A stretch of 36,578 nt of DNA from Rheinheimera baltica DSM 14885 (GTDB lineage Bacteria; Pseudomonadota; Gammaproteobacteria; Enterobacterales; Alteromonadaceae), in contig NZ_AUDG01000044.1 of the NCBI RefSeq assembly GCF_000425345.1, forward strand, positions 1-36,578. Direction: 5' to 3'. The notes beneath the pieces are model-generated. The model was not told the origin of the DNA. It did no database searches and saw only the letters and a list, made by a program, of their open reading frames with translations. This document shows positions 1 to 8,599 of the stretch, in pieces (within the stretch, counting starts at the first letter, position 1; each line of letters opens with the position of its first letter). Both the position numbers and the translations under genes were made by a program.

Positions 1-80
1 CTTGCGCCACTGCAAACACTTGCTAGATACAACGAGTTACAACATTGAATGCGGGGGCTAAATTCGTGGGGATCCCTCAG
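1..80. mobile_element. Probable terminal end of an IS10-group (IS4 family) insertion sequence
   Basis: Read on the minus strand from position 80, the sequence starts CTGAGGGATCCCCACGAATT. This closely resembles the end of IS10 as I remember it (CTGAGAGATCCCC followed by an AT-rich stretch). EAL-domain coding sequence resumes immediately after position 80, so this fits an insertion sequence whose body lies outside the window. No transposase reading frame fits in these 80 bases. An IS10-type insertion would duplicate 9 bp, so 81-89 is the expected target copy; the partner copy is not visible. The family call rests on recalled similarity only. Confidence 0.45.
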
Positions 81-160
81 GGTTAGAACAAAATTTATCC
101 ATTGCATTAAAATCAAAACAAATAGAGTTTTATTATCAGCCTGTTATTGATTTAAAGACT

Positions 161-874
161 ATGAAGGTCGTCGGGGCAGAGACATTATGTCGGTGGCCAC
201 ATTCTGAAAAAGGATTTATTCCTCCATCTGAATTCATTCCGATTGCAGAGCGCAGTAAGTTGGTTCATATATTAACCTATTTGGCTTTCGAAGCTGCTTT
301 AGATGATTCTAATGAGTGGGATGATAAGTTATCAATTGCCGTTAATTTGTCTTTGTCTCAACTTTTTGATAACACCCATTTAGAAACCTTAATATCAAAA
401 ATTGAGAAAAAATTAGTCTCAAATAAAATTCGCATAATTATTGAAATAACCGAAAGTGTTGAACTCATTAATAATGCTACATTTTTTAACAGCATCAACA
501 AATTGAGAAACATAGGCTGTGAGGTTGCGCTTGATGATTTTGGTACCGGATTCTCATCACTTTCCTATATCAAAAAATTACCAATTGATATCATAAAAAT
601 TGATCAATCATTTGTGCGGGATATTATTTCTGATCCTAAAGACCGTACTATGATAAAAGTAATATTAGGAATGGCAAGGGAGTTTGGGTTTGAAACAATA
701 GCAGAGGGTGTTGAAACAAAAGAGCAGCTGAAATTTTTAATTGATAATGGCTGCAAAAGGGCTCAAGGTTTTTTATTTAGCAAGGCACTTCCATTGAAAG
801 AATTTAATTTATTTACAACCAGTTTTAACAAAGGGAATGGCTTTTTGGAACAAATAAATGCGATTGAAAATTGA
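161..874 (+). CDS. EAL-domain c-di-GMP phosphodiesterase, 5'-truncated
   Basis: EAL domains hydrolyse cyclic di-GMP to pGpG. From the first ATG (161) the 237-aa product has the signature as ETL, the metal-binding Asn in VNLSLSQL, the Glu in EITES, the DDFGTG motif, the KID lysine segment and the late AEGVET and QGF elements, so the catalytic core is largely intact. In-frame coding similarity extends upstream to about position 80 (LEQNLSIAL, then YYQPVIDL), but that stretch has no ATG, GTG or TTG, and an in-frame TAA lies at 59-61. The first strand of the domain and any N-terminal sensor are therefore cut off, apparently by the IS end at 1-80. A protein made from 161 would lack the QPV strand. 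It is probably a gene remnant. It is more AT-rich than its neighbours. Confidence 0.6.
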   Translation: MKVVGAETLCRWPHSEKGFIPPSEFIPIAERSKLVHILTYLAFEAALDDSNEWDDKLSIAVNLSLSQLFDNTHLETLISKIEKKLVSNKIRIIIEITESVELINNATFFNSINKLRNIGCEVALDDFGTGFSSLSYIKKLPIDIIKIDQSFVRDIISDPKDRTMIKVILGMAREFGFETIAEGVETKEQLKFLIDNGCKRAQGFLFSKALPLKEFNLFTTSFNKGNGFLEQINAIEN

Positions 875-989
875 TACTTTATCATAGCCATCTTACCTGT
901 TTAAATTGAAGCATCATTATGCGGGGATGGCGTTCGCTAGCATGCGCTGAAGTTTTCAAAGTGTTTGTGTGGCAGCAAACTTTGCGCAC

Positions 990-3569
990 TTATTCTGCGG
1001 GCTGTTTTTTAGTCTGCATTTGCAACCGGGTCAGTGCGGCAATTAGCAGCAAGCTGATGCTAACAGCGACAATGGTTAATGCTAAATAGCCCAGTGGCGG
1101 CCGCTCGAAGTGAAATAGGGTGTTCATAAAGGGTAAAGACAGTGCCAGTGCCAGCATAATTACGCCGCTGGCGACTACCCACCACAAGGCCGGATTGGGC
1201 AGTTTAATCGATTTAACTAACGGTAATGACCAGGAACGGTTGATAAAAATTAGCCAGATATCGCCAATAATCATCGCGCTAAAGGTCAGGGCTCTGGCTT
1301 GTTGTTCGGCGAGCCCGGCCCATAGTGCGGCCAGATAAACACCCAGTAGCAACAGTAGCAGCACCGCGCCCTGTTGCAGGCCCCGCATTAGCATGGGGCG
1401 GTTAAATATTTTCTCAGAGGCTTTACGCGGTGGCCTTTTCATCACGTCGGATTCTTCCTGCTCTGCTTCAAACACAATAGAACAGGTGGGGTCGATCATC
1501 AGTTCAAAAAACACGATATGTACCGGCAGTAAAATCAGCGGCCAACCCAGCATAACCGGCAACATCGACAAACCAGCGATAGGAATGTGTGCGGCCACCA
1601 CGAATACTACAGCCTTGCGAATGTTGTCGACGATGCGCCTACCCAGTCGCACCGCGGCGACTATAGAGCCAAAGTCGTCATCCAATAACACTAACGCGGC
1701 TGACTCACGCGCGACGTCGGTGCCACGGCCGCCCATGGCGATACCAATATGAGCAGCTTTTAAAGCAGGCGCATCATTGACGCCATCACCTGTCATGGCG
1801 ACTATTTCGCCGGCACTTTTCAGCGTTTGTACTAACCGTAACTTTTGTTCTGGCTGCACCCGACAAAACACCGTGGCCTGGCGCAAACGTTGTTGTAACT
1901 GCGTTTCGTCCAGCGCATCGATGTCTTCCCCGGTTAGCACGCCGGCGCTAACGTCCAGGCCACATTGCTCAGCAATACTCAGCGCAGTGGCCGGGTAGTC
2001 GCCGGTAATCATGATCACGCGAATACCAGCCGCCAGGCACTGGCTTATGGCCGGACGTGCGGTGGGGCGTAGCGGGTCGGCAAGGGCGATCAGGCCAATA
2101 AACCCGAACTCGAAATCATGTTGTATCTCAGGTAAATCCGGCTGCTTAAATGCCGCTTTAGCGACGCCCAGCAACCGCAAACCTTGCTTTGCTGCCTTAT
2201 CCACTTGCCTGCTGATGTGCGTTGCTTGCTCAGCAGAGAGATGGCATAAATCGATGATGGCTTCCGGTGCGCCTTTGGCGGCAATCACATAATCGGCCTG
2301 ATCCGGCGATCGCCAGACGCGCGACATGGCCAGTAAGTCTGGCGATAGCGGGTAGTCTTCTGCCAGTGTCCAGTTGGCGTGGATATGTTCAGTACCGGCA
2401 AGTGCGGCATGGCCGGTGTGCTGAATAGCTTGCTCCATTGGATCAAAGGGATGGCGGTGGCTAGACAGCATGGCAAACTCAAGCGTTTGATGAAATGCCC
2501 CGGCAAAGCTTTCCGCTTCAGGCTCTGCGGCAACGTCAAATATATGCACCTGTTCGTCGACAATAACCTGTGCCATCGCCATGCGGTTTTGCGTTAAGGT
2601 GCCGGTTTTATCAACGCAGAGTACGGTGGCCGCGCCCAGCATTTCAATGGCAGAAATACGCCGTGTTAGCACGTGTTTTTTAGCGATGCGCCAGGCGCCA
2701 AGGCCAAGAAAAATAGTGAGTATTAGTGGTAATTCGGCCGGCAATATCGACATGGCCATGGTGAGCCCGGCAAGAATGCCATTGAACCAGTCACCGCGGG
2801 TTATGCCATACCAAGCCGTTAACACTATCACCAGCACTATGCTCCACAGCGCAACTACTTTAACCGCCTGTGCCGTTTCTGTTTGTAAAGCACTGGGTTC
2901 GGCTTGCAGGCTGAATAAGGCTTTACCTATACTGCCAAGCGCTGTGGTTTCGCCGGTGGCCAGCACCAAGGCTTTAGCTTTGCCTTGCACCACCAATGAA
3001 CCAGAGTAAACAAAGGCAGTATCTTCGCCACCAGGTGGCTGCATAGTAGTGGCAATATCACTGGTCGCCAATTTTCGTACCGGCACAGATTCGCCACTGA
3101 GCAAGGACTCATCAATGGTCATAGTTTGGTTATCCAGCAGCACGGCGTCTGCCGGTACGCGGTCGCCTTCTGCCAGAAAAATGATGTCGCCAGGAACTAC
3201 GTCACGACCGGCAATACGTTGTGGTTTGCTATCACGCAGCACCAACGCGCGCGGGCTGGACAGGTCGCGCAGCGCTTCCAGTGCGCGCTCACTTTTGCGC
3301 TCCTGCGCGAAGCTCATCACCATAATAATCAGCACCGAGCCCAGCAATATATAGGCATCGGTTTTACTGCCCAACAGTAAATAAATGCTGCCGCAACTGA
3401 TCAGCAGGATAAACATTGGCTCATGCACAATGCTCCATGCAATGGCGAATAACGAACGCGGTTTTGCAGACGGTAAGGTATTGGCTCCAACAGTTTTCAG
3501 TCGCTGCAGTGCTTCGCTGCTGCAAAGCCCGGTGAGGTTATCTGTTATAGCAGTGTTAGGGGCGGACAT
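990..3569 (-). CDS. Cation-translocating P-type ATPase
   Basis: An 859-aa inner-membrane ion pump driven by ATP. The phosphorylation site DKTGTLT has its Asp at about residue 320. The actuator motif is LSGES, and the hinge TGDGVNDAP lies at about 593-601. The N-terminus resembles a cation-ATPase N domain, followed by paired membrane helices, a large cytoplasmic catalytic region and about six C-terminal helices. The M4 ion-site segment reads PAELP and the M6 segment ELMIDPTCS; these fit the Ca2+/H+-type (P2/P3-like) group rather than heavy-metal pumps, and no N-terminal metal-binding domain is visible. The transported ion cannot be fixed from sequence. The start is supported by an AAGG ribosome site about 7 nt upstream. 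It stands alone, convergent with the truncated EAL gene. Confidence 0.92.
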   Translation of the reverse strand: MSAPNTAITDNLTGLCSSEALQRLKTVGANTLPSAKPRSLFAIAWSIVHEPMFILLISCGSIYLLLGSKTDAYILLGSVLIIMVMSFAQERKSERALEALRDLSSPRALVLRDSKPQRIAGRDVVPGDIIFLAEGDRVPADAVLLDNQTMTIDESLLSGESVPVRKLATSDIATTMQPPGGEDTAFVYSGSLVVQGKAKALVLATGETTALGSIGKALFSLQAEPSALQTETAQAVKVVALWSIVLVIVLTAWYGITRGDWFNGILAGLTMAMSILPAELPLILTIFLGLGAWRIAKKHVLTRRISAIEMLGAATVLCVDKTGTLTQNRMAMAQVIVDEQVHIFDVAAEPEAESFAGAFHQTLEFAMLSSHRHPFDPMEQAIQHTGHAALAGTEHIHANWTLAEDYPLSPDLLAMSRVWRSPDQADYVIAAKGAPEAIIDLCHLSAEQATHISRQVDKAAKQGLRLLGVAKAAFKQPDLPEIQHDFEFGFIGLIALADPLRPTARPAISQCLAAGIRVIMITGDYPATALSIAEQCGLDVSAGVLTGEDIDALDETQLQQRLRQATVFCRVQPEQKLRLVQTLKSAGEIVAMTGDGVNDAPALKAAHIGIAMGGRGTDVARESAALVLLDDDFGSIVAAVRLGRRIVDNIRKAVVFVVAAHIPIAGLSMLPVMLGWPLILLPVHIVFFELMIDPTCSIVFEAEQEESDVMKRPPRKASEKIFNRPMLMRGLQQGAVLLLLLLGVYLAALWAGLAEQQARALTFSAMIIGDIWLIFINRSWSLPLVKSIKLPNPALWWVVASGVIMLALALSLPFMNTLFHFERPPLGYLALTIVAVSISLLLIAALTRLQMQTKKQPAE

Positions 3570-3683
3570 AGCTTACCTTTTAGGTATCAATGCTGGCGCT
3601 AAATCCTATTATTACGCTATTTCATGCCTTTTGCCTGTACGGTAGCGCACTCAGGCGGCATTGCTTTAGCTTAATCTGTTTGG

Positions 3684-4586
3684 TTATTTATTAACTGAAT
3701 GGCTGTATTTTATTTCGTCAATTATTGCCATGGCCAGAGGGGATGAGGTGTTATTTTTTGATGTGATTAGCATCACCGGGATTTGATACGAGTACTGCTG
3801 AGGCAATATCGGCTTAAACATCCCTTTATCTACCCAATAACTGGCGTAGTGTTCGGGTAAATAACCGATAAACTTGCCTGTTAAAATAAGGTGTGCAATG
3901 CCTTCATCGTGGTAGGCAATGGCGCTGTTTTGGTAATTTAACCCGTCGTTACGGGCTTCTTTGTCGCGCATATAGTTGCTGGTAATAACGTCTGAGCGTT
4001 GTAGCAATCTGCTGATATCCTGAGTATTGCAATTAAACAACGGGTGGCCCGACGCGCAATACAGGTAGTTGGTTTCGTTATGCAGCGGCGTATAGTCTAA
4101 CCCCCTAATATGATGGCGGCTTACACCAATGCCTAGTAGCGAGCGGCCATTGGCCACGGCGGTTTCTACTTCGCGTGCTTCGCAAACATATAACTCAAAT
4201 TGAATGTTATCGCTTTTAACCTTAAGTGCCCCAATAGCTTGGGCCACCTTGCAGCGCGGATCGCTAACCAGGGTGTCGATAATGGCAATGGTTACCCGGC
4301 CAGACAATTGCTGTTTTGAACCGGCAATAGTATTGGCAAAGGCTTCACATTGCTGCAGTAATTCTAATGATGCTTGATAGGTAATGCGCCCAGGCTCGGT
4401 GAGTTCAAAGCCGCTGCGGCCACGCTTACATAACTTAACGCCTAAGCGCACCTCTAAATCAGATAAATGTGCACTAATAGTAGAGCGGCCAATATTCAGC
4501 CGTGATTCGGCAGCTGAAAGCCCGCCGCATTCGACAATAGTGACGAAAACTCGAAGTAATTTAAGGTCGACATCATGAACTTGCAT
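3684..4586 (-). CDS. LysR-family transcriptional regulator, divergent from hutHU
   Basis: A 300-aa LysR-type regulator. A winged helix-turn-helix (about residues 5-64, including LSAAESRLNIGRSTISAHLS) is followed by a linker helix and a two-lobed effector-binding domain beginning near GRVTIAI. It is transcribed away from hutH across a 271-bp gap. This is the classic arrangement for a LysR protein that controls its neighbour and itself, so it may regulate histidine degradation in response to a pathway intermediate. That is inferred from position only. hut genes are more often controlled by HutC (GntR family) in gammaproteobacteria. No strong ribosome site precedes the ATG; the start is chosen because the HTH begins immediately after it. 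Confidence 0.88.
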   Translation of the reverse strand: MQVHDVDLKLLRVFVTIVECGGLSAAESRLNIGRSTISAHLSDLEVRLGVKLCKRGRSGFELTEPGRITYQASLELLQQCEAFANTIAGSKQQLSGRVTIAIIDTLVSDPRCKVAQAIGALKVKSDNIQFELYVCEAREVETAVANGRSLLGIGVSRHHIRGLDYTPLHNETNYLYCASGHPLFNCNTQDISRLLQRSDVITSNYMRDKEARNDGLNYQNSAIAYHDEGIAHLILTGKFIGYLPEHYASYWVDKGMFKPILPQQYSYQIPVMLITSKNNTSSPLAMAIIDEIKYSHSVNK

Positions 4587-4857
4587 AGTGCTGGCGCTTT
4601 AGTTCGTTAAATCCGGAATAAGTTACGATTATTATGTATTTATAAAACTACCGGCGCAAGCTAGCATGACGACATTAAAGCAATGCCTGCTAATCGTGGC
4701 TGCGGCTGAACCGGTTTGCTCACATCAACACGCCATGAATCGTCCCTGAGGCTCGATTCCGGCCATCCCTGGCCTTCAACGGTTGACTTAGAGCAAATCG
4801 ATTCTGCCTGTGTAGTTCTGATGCAGGCAATTTATAAGCAGGTTTAAGGAGCACAAA
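4587..4857. promoter_or_regulatory. Divergent LysR / hutH control region
   Basis: A 271-bp intergenic region that must hold the promoters of both divergent genes. An inverted pair GAATCG (4737-4742) and CGATTC (4754-4759) with an 11-nt spacer could be a regulator site, and GGCC pairs flank ATCCCT at 4761-4774. A TTGACT at 4783-4788 resembles a -35 box but has no good -10 at normal spacing. The hutH ribosome site (AAGGAG) lies just before 4858. The individual boxes are tentative. Confidence 0.4.
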
Positions 4858-6363
4858 ATGACGTTTCGCTATGGTTTAGACCGGATGAATTTAGATATAG
4901 TTAACGGTATCGCTGATGGCAGCATTAAAGCTGAGTTGTGTGCTGAGGCGATTGCCAGAATTAATCAAAGCCGCAACAACGTTGAGGTTATGGCCTCATC
5001 TGATAAAGCTATCTACGGTATTAACACCGGTTTCGGCCCGCTTTGCGATACCCAAATCTCTCCGGCAGAAACTGCACTGCTGCAAAAAAACCTGCTGATC
5101 ACTCATGCGGTGGGGGTAGGCGAGCCGATTGCCAAAGCGATTTCAAAACTAATGCTGATCACTAAAGTACATGCGTTAAGCCAGGGCTATTCCGGCATCC
5201 GGCTTGACGTGGTTGAGCGCATGCTAACCTTTATTGAACTGGATTTAATTCCGGTAGTGCCGGAGCAAGGCTCAGTGGGCGCGTCTGGCGATTTAGCCCC
5301 ATTGTCGCATTTGTTTTTACCATTAATTGGTGAAGGTGAATTCTGGCAGGGTAAAGACAGCATTACCGCCGCTGAAGCCTTGCAAAAACATGGCCTGCAA
5401 CCTATGGAGCTGCAAGCGAAAGAAGGTCTGGCGCTGATAAACGGCACCCAGTTTATCTTGTCGCATGCGATTACTGCGCTTAGCAAAATGCGTTATTTAT
5501 TAGATTTAGCCGATGTTGCTGGCGCCATGAGTATTGAAGGCATGCAAGGTAGTAGCTCGCCGTTCCGGCCTGAACTACACCAGCTACGCGCCTTTGCCGG
5601 CAACGTTGAAGTGGCTGCTCGCATGCGCCGCTTATTTGAAAATTCTGAAAATATGGCGTCGCACACTGGTTGTGCCCGGGTGCAAGACCCTTACTCGCTG
5701 CGCTGTATTCCACAAGTTCATGGTGCATCGCGCAATGCCTTTAACCACTTAAAGGAACTGGCCGAAATCGAGATGAATTCGGTTACCGATAACCCTATTG
5801 TGATTAGCAGCGAAGAAGCTATTTCAGGCGGCAGTTTCCATGGCCAGCCACTGGCGATGGTGCTGGATTACAATTCTATTGCTGCTGCAGAACTGGGCAA
5901 TATTTCAGACCGTCGTTGTTATTTGTTGTTGGAAGGCTTGCACGGCTTGCCGCGTTTGCTGACAAAGTCTGGCGGTTTAAATTCAGGCATGATGATCCCG
6001 CAATATGTCACTGCTGCGCTGGTAACTGAAAATAAATCACTGTGTTTCCCGCCGTCAGCTGACAGCGTACCCACTTCGATGGGGCAGGAAGATCATGTGT
6101 CGATGGGCAGTATTTCTGGCCGTAAACTCAACCAGATTTTGGGTAACCTGGAAAAAATCCTCGCCATTGAACTGATGTATGCGGCGCAGGCTATTGAGTT
6201 CCGTCGGCCTAACACCTGTTCAGATTTAATTGAGCATAACTTTGCGCTTATTCGCGAGAAAGTAACCAAGTTAGAAGAAGACAGGCTATTAAAGCCAGAT
6301 ATTGATGCGATGATAAATCTGGTTAAAACACAGGCTTTTCGCGTTAGTTTTACGCTGAACTAA
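4858..6363 (+). CDS. hutH: Histidine ammonia-lyase
   Basis: Catalyses non-oxidative deamination of L-histidine to trans-urocanate and ammonia, the first step of histidine catabolism in the cytoplasm. The 501-aa length is normal for HutH. The Ala-Ser-Gly triad that cyclises into the MIO electrophile is at residues 142-144, within GSVGASGDLAPLSHL. Other family hallmarks are YGINTGFGPL near the N-terminus, NGTQ, VTDNP and the SMGQEDHVSMG segment. A strong AAGGAG ribosome site precedes the ATG. It is followed 12 nt later by hutU, so the two are an operon. No hutI or hutG is in the window, so the lower pathway must be encoded elsewhere. Confidence 0.97.
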   Translation: MTFRYGLDRMNLDIVNGIADGSIKAELCAEAIARINQSRNNVEVMASSDKAIYGINTGFGPLCDTQISPAETALLQKNLLITHAVGVGEPIAKAISKLMLITKVHALSQGYSGIRLDVVERMLTFIELDLIPVVPEQGSVGASGDLAPLSHLFLPLIGEGEFWQGKDSITAAEALQKHGLQPMELQAKEGLALINGTQFILSHAITALSKMRYLLDLADVAGAMSIEGMQGSSSPFRPELHQLRAFAGNVEVAARMRRLFENSENMASHTGCARVQDPYSLRCIPQVHGASRNAFNHLKELAEIEMNSVTDNPIVISSEEAISGGSFHGQPLAMVLDYNSIAAAELGNISDRRCYLLLEGLHGLPRLLTKSGGLNSGMMIPQYVTAALVTENKSLCFPPSADSVPTSMGQEDHVSMGSISGRKLNQILGNLEKILAIELMYAAQAIEFRRPNTCSDLIEHNFALIREKVTKLEEDRLLKPDIDAMINLVKTQAFRVSFTLN

Positions 6364-6375
6364 GGGGAGAATAGC

Positions 6376-8376
6376 ATGACTTTTCAACAGCAGATTAAGC
6401 AAGGTATCCCTAACGAATTACCAGCGGCAAAACCTTATCCGGTTGATGCTAACCGCGCGCCTAAGCGCAAAGATATTTTGAGTAAAGCAGAGAAGCAGCT
6501 GGCGATAAGAAATGCACTGCGTTATTTCCCTAAAGCCTGGCACGCCGAGCTGGCAACCGAGTTTGCACAGGAACTAAAAGACTGCGGCCGTATTTATATG
6601 TATCGGTTTAAACCGGAGTATGCGCTTAAAGCCCGGCCAATTGCCGACTATCCGGCTAAATGTCAGCAAGCTGCGGCCATTATGCTGATGATCGACAATA
6701 ACCTGGACCCTGCGGTAGCACAGCATCCGGAAGAGCTGATTACTTACGGCGGTAATGGCGCAGTGTTTCAAAACTGGGCGCAGTACCGCTTAACCATGCA
6801 GTATTTAAGCGAAATGCAAAGCGACCAAACGCTGCATATGTATTCGGGCCACCCGATGGGGTTGTTTCCGTCATCTGAAGACGCGCCACGGGTAGTGGTA
6901 ACTAACGGCATGATGATCCCGAATTATTCTCAACCGGATGATTGGGAAAAATTTAACGCCCTGGGCGTGACTCAGTATGGCCAAATGACCGCTGGTTCTT
7001 TTATGTACATAGGCCCGCAAGGAATAGTGCATGGCACCACCATTACCGTAATGAATGCGTTTCGTAAGGTGCTTAATAAAGGCGAAAGCCCACAAGGTAA
7101 AATTTTTCTTACTGCCGGTTTGGGTGGCATGAGCGGTGCGCAGCCTAAAGCCGGTAACATTGCTAACTGCATTACCGTGTGTGCTGAAGTAAACCCCAAA
7201 GCGGCCATAAAACGCCACCAGCAAGGCTGGGTAGATGAACTGATAGATAACATGGATGCGTTGATTGCCCGGGTTAAAACGGCGCAGGCGAATGCCGAAG
7301 TAGTGTCAATTGCCTATATTGGTAATGTGGTCGAAGTGTGGGAAAGCTTTTACCAGCACGATATTTTTGTCCATTTGGGCTCAGACCAAACCTCACTGCA
7401 TAACCCCTGGTCAGGTGGTTATTACCCGGTAGGTATTAGCTATGACGAATCTAACCGGTTAATTCGTGAACAACCCGATGTGTTTAAAGAGAAAGTGCAG
7501 ACTACGCTTAAGCGCCACGCTGATGCAGTGAACAAACATACCGCCAAAGGCACCTATTTTTTTGATTACGGCAATGCGTTTTTACTTGAAACATCGCGCG
7601 CTGGTGGCGATGTTATGGCACCAAATGGTATCGACTTTAAATACCCGTCCTATGTGCAGGATATTCTGGGGCCTATGTGTTTTGACTATGGCTTTGGTCC
7701 ATTCCGTTGGGTGTGTGCATCAGGCAAGCCTGAAGATCTGGATAAAACTGATGCTATTGCCGCAGACGTGTTAAAGCGAATTATGGCCGAATCGCCGGAA
7801 GAAATTCAGCAGCAAATGCAGGACAACATCAGCTGGATATTGGATGCCAAGCAAAACAAAATGGTGGTTGGCTCGCAGGCACGAATTTTATACGCTGACG
7901 CCCAAGGCCGGATGGAAATAGCCAAAGCCTTTAACGATGCGATTAAGCGTGGTGACATTAGCCCTGTGGTGCTGGGACGTGATCACCATGATGTCAGTGG
8001 CACCGACTCGCCTTACCGCGAAACCTCAAACATTTACGATGGCAGCCGCTTTACCGCGGATATGGCTATCCATAACGTGATAGGCGATAGCTTCCGTGGT
8101 GCAACCTGGGTGTCTATTCACAACGGTGGCGGTGTTGGCTGGGGTGAGGTTATCAATGGTGGTTTTGGCATGTTGCTCGACGGCAGTGAGCAGGCCGAGC
8201 GTCGGCTTAAGTCTATGCTACTGTTTGATGTCAATAACGGCATTGCACGGCGCAGCTGGGCGCGCAACGAAGAAGCCGATTTTGCCATTAAACGCGAAAT
8301 GGCCAGAACGCCCAAGCTAAAAGTGACGTTAGCCAACCGGGTAGATGATGAGGTAATACAAAACTTACCTTGGTAG
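6376..8376 (+). CDS. hutU: Urocanate hydratase, long form
   Basis: Urocanate hydratase (urocanase) adds water to urocanate to give 4-imidazolone-5-propionate, using tightly bound NAD+ as an electrophile. The 666-aa product carries the urocanase signatures GGNGAVFQNWAQY (from residue 125), the glycine-rich GLGGMSGAQ NAD+ region (about 248-256), a YGFGPFRWVCASG segment and the C-terminal GGGVGWGE. Most bacterial HutU proteins are about 555-565 aa. This one is about 100 aa longer, with an N-terminal extension and an insertion after the NAD+ region, matching the longer class that includes the animal enzyme. A GGGGAG ribosome site and the 12-nt gap after hutH support the start and co-translation. 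A hairpin follows the stop. Confidence 0.96.
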   Translation: MTFQQQIKQGIPNELPAAKPYPVDANRAPKRKDILSKAEKQLAIRNALRYFPKAWHAELATEFAQELKDCGRIYMYRFKPEYALKARPIADYPAKCQQAAAIMLMIDNNLDPAVAQHPEELITYGGNGAVFQNWAQYRLTMQYLSEMQSDQTLHMYSGHPMGLFPSSEDAPRVVVTNGMMIPNYSQPDDWEKFNALGVTQYGQMTAGSFMYIGPQGIVHGTTITVMNAFRKVLNKGESPQGKIFLTAGLGGMSGAQPKAGNIANCITVCAEVNPKAAIKRHQQGWVDELIDNMDALIARVKTAQANAEVVSIAYIGNVVEVWESFYQHDIFVHLGSDQTSLHNPWSGGYYPVGISYDESNRLIREQPDVFKEKVQTTLKRHADAVNKHTAKGTYFFDYGNAFLLETSRAGGDVMAPNGIDFKYPSYVQDILGPMCFDYGFGPFRWVCASGKPEDLDKTDAIAADVLKRIMAESPEEIQQQMQDNISWILDAKQNKMVVGSQARILYADAQGRMEIAKAFNDAIKRGDISPVVLGRDHHDVSGTDSPYRETSNIYDGSRFTADMAIHNVIGDSFRGATWVSIHNGGGVGWGEVINGGFGMLLDGSEQAERRLKSMLLFDVNNGIARRSWARNEEADFAIKREMARTPKLKVTLANRVDDEVIQNLPW

Positions 8377-8386
8377 CGGGCATGCT

Positions 8387-8421
8387 AGCGGGCTATGTCA
8401 TTTTCCGGCATAGCCCGCTTT
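8387..8421 (+). terminator. Hairpin terminator after hutU
   Basis: An 11-bp perfect stem (AGCGGGCTATG at 8387-8397, paired with CATAGCCCGCT at 8409-8419) with an 11-nt loop lies 10 nt past the hutU stop. The T-tract is short (TTT), so intrinsic termination may be partial. Confidence 0.7.
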
Positions 8422-8599
8422 GATACCCCAAGCCAGGCCGCGCAGTGAACGCTATCCGGTTTTTCCAATCTCGCTTTTTATTTTACCACTGTATTAAAAA
8501 ATACCGATGTCATATAAATTACCTACTATTAACTACGTCATAGCGGTTTAACTTTTTGCAAAAACCGTTGTTTGATTGGGTGATCAATAGAGGTGTGTA

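Noticed and set aside
900-985. Hairpin-like sequence between the EAL remnant and the ATPase gene
   Set aside because: The pairing (GTTTG with CAAAC plus short extensions) is interrupted and has no T-tract, so it is not a convincing terminator.
4783-4816. TTGACT as a sigma-70 -35 box for hutH
   Set aside because: No acceptable -10 lies 16-18 bp downstream; the nearest TGTAGT is 22 bp away.
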